Shown here: positions 63,487 to 64,000 of the stretch, one piece after another
Numbering within the stretch: the first letter of the stretch is position 1
How the letters are laid out: the number at the start of each line of letters is the position of its first letter
Program-made: the position numbers and the translations under genes
The notes under the pieces: model-generated
What the model was told of the DNA's origin: nothing
Seen by the model: the letters and a program-made list of their open reading frames with translations, nothing else
Databases searched by the model: none
Source of the DNA: Dyella silvae
GTDB lineage: Bacteria > Pseudomonadota > Gammaproteobacteria > Xanthomonadales > Rhodanobacteraceae
NCBI RefSeq assembly: GCF_026421305.1
Contig: NZ_JAPJBQ010000001.1
Span: 186,001-250,000, forward strand
Reading direction: 5' to 3'
DNA: 64,000 nt

Positions 63487-63774
63487 ATGAATACTTGTCC
63501 GCACTGTGGGGCTCGCGCGAGCGCGATTCGCCTACTCTCAGCTACGAGGAGGTGGCCTTACCGGTGCAGTGGCTGCGGAAAGCAGTCGCGCTTGCTTGCG
63601 GAACAAAACACACTTGCCGTGTTGGTCGTTGTCGCTGGCGTGATTGTATGTGCCTCAGTCATTTACCCAACCTGGGGTTTTGCAGTTGCGCTCGCTGCTT
63701 TCTTGGCTGTGTACGCTGTCCTCGGCATCGTTATGTTGTTTTATATGCGTCTCGAAAAGTTGCCGCTGACGTAG
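63487..63774 (+). CDS. Small zinc-ribbon membrane protein
   Basis: 95 aa from ATG 63487. An N-terminal zinc ribbon (MNTCPHCGARASA and YRCSGCGKQ, two CxxC pairs) is followed by two membrane helices (TLAVLVVVAGVIVCASVIYP and FAVALAAFLAVYAVLGIVML in part). Such small proteins are common and mostly unnamed. It lies between hairpin copies 2 and 3, again a one-gene module. Confidence 0.7.
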   Translation: MNTCPHCGARASAIRLLSATRRWPYRCSGCGKQSRLLAEQNTLAVLVVVAGVIVCASVIYPTWGFAVALAAFLAVYAVLGIVMLFYMRLEKLPLT

Positions 63775-63818
63775 CCGGCGAAAGAGCGTAGATATCGTTC
63801 GCGGCGCAAAATTGAAAC

Positions 63819-63842
63819 GTCCGCTTCCGACCCATAGCGGAC
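63819..63842. repeat. Short hairpin repeat TCCGCTTCCGACCC, copy 3
   Basis: GTCCGCT pairs perfectly with AGCGGAC around TCCGACCCAT. Third member of the family, 44 bases after the zinc-ribbon gene and 53 bases before the next start. Confidence 0.78.
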
Positions 63843-63895
63843 GCTTTCAGTGGGTTGGCCGCTAAGGCACTATTGGAGTCAGGGGCTAGTTGGGG

Positions 63896-64000
63896 ATGGG
63901 TATGGAGAAGCTATTCAAGGCTGTCGCCTTTGGGGCATGCGCGTTTGGCTTGATGGCTGTGTTTGTGCTTCTCGTAGTTTTCATCAAGTGCATGGTTCTG
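63896..64000 (+). CDS. Membrane protein, N-terminal fragment (cut by window end)
   Basis: An open frame from ATG 63896 (or 63902) runs off the right edge. The visible 35 residues form a short charged start (MGMEKLFK) and one strongly hydrophobic helix (LMAVFVLLVVFIKCMVL). It follows hairpin copy 3, so it may be the next one-gene module. Nothing more can be said. Confidence 0.45.
   Translation, partial: MGMEKLFKAVAFGACAFGLMAVFVLLVVFIKCMVL

Noticed and set aside
63052-63842. Integron attC sites
   Set aside because: The repeats are about 24 bp with no recognisable R'/R'' boxes and no integrase gene in view; kept as a hypothesis only for the module layout.
1-64000. CRISPR arrays, tRNA, rRNA, riboswitches, prophage
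   Set aside because: No regularly spaced direct repeats, cloverleaf sequences, rRNA segments, known riboswitch cores or phage structural genes were recognised by eye.

Overview
The window is a GC-rich chromosomal segment of a gammaproteobacterium in the Xanthomonadales, most likely Rhodanobacteraceae (Dyella, Luteibacter or Rhodanobacter type). This rests on codon use and gene content (small bTHX ribosomal protein, five-step HutF histidine pathway, DISM-type diguanylate cyclase, abundant structured intergenic repeats) and is an inference. I recognised no rRNA, tRNA, CRISPR array, prophage or complete IS element.

1-8.3 kb: the 3' part of zur, then a putative Zur-box promoter driving a MerC-like membrane protein and a CDF zinc exporter; bTHX; a tightly coupled minus-strand operon (GNAT-nitrilase fusion, ClC chloride channel, hutI); divergent hutF; a tiny lipoprotein. 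8.3-24.5 kb: a LysR regulator and aldo/keto reductase facing each other across a palindrome; a Spy-like periplasmic chaperone divergent from a CpxRA-like two-component system with a perfect CpxR box between them; an EmrE-type transporter; a secreted glycoside-hydrolase-like protein with an esterase; a diguanylate cyclase; an MFS exporter; a secreted nucleotide pyrophosphatase-like lipoprotein. 24.5-38.6 kb: a 268-bp MITE-like element touching ogt, ada-alkA, hutU, a class A beta-lactamase, MAPEG, a TenA/PqqC-fold protein, a PAS-GGDEF-EAL protein, msrA, an arylamine N-acetyltransferase, a barnase/barstar pair and DUF72. 38.6-52.3 kb: a repeat-rich intergenic island, an AraC regulator, an MscS/MscK channel, endonuclease V, PadR with a divergent ABC transporter, DUF6496, and a three-gene glycosyltransferase operon (GT9, two ArnT-like).

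52.3-64 kb is the accessory end. It holds a compact class II lanthipeptide locus: a 62-aa precursor with an NPAG-type leader and a Cys-rich C-terminus, a terminator-like attenuator, a LanM synthetase, and a SyrD/PvdE-type exporter without the usual C39 leader protease. A cysteine desulfurase (opposite strand) and a TPR/2OG-Fe(II) oxygenase follow, then gene remnants and small hypothetical genes separated by three copies of a hairpin repeat. The lanthipeptide locus is the best candidate for an undescribed system.

A second striking feature is a family of about 370-400-bp dispersed repeats (near 22.0-22.8 kb and 38.8-39.8 kb). Each is a string of hairpins whose stems differ between copies by compensating changes, so the structure rather than the sequence appears to be conserved.
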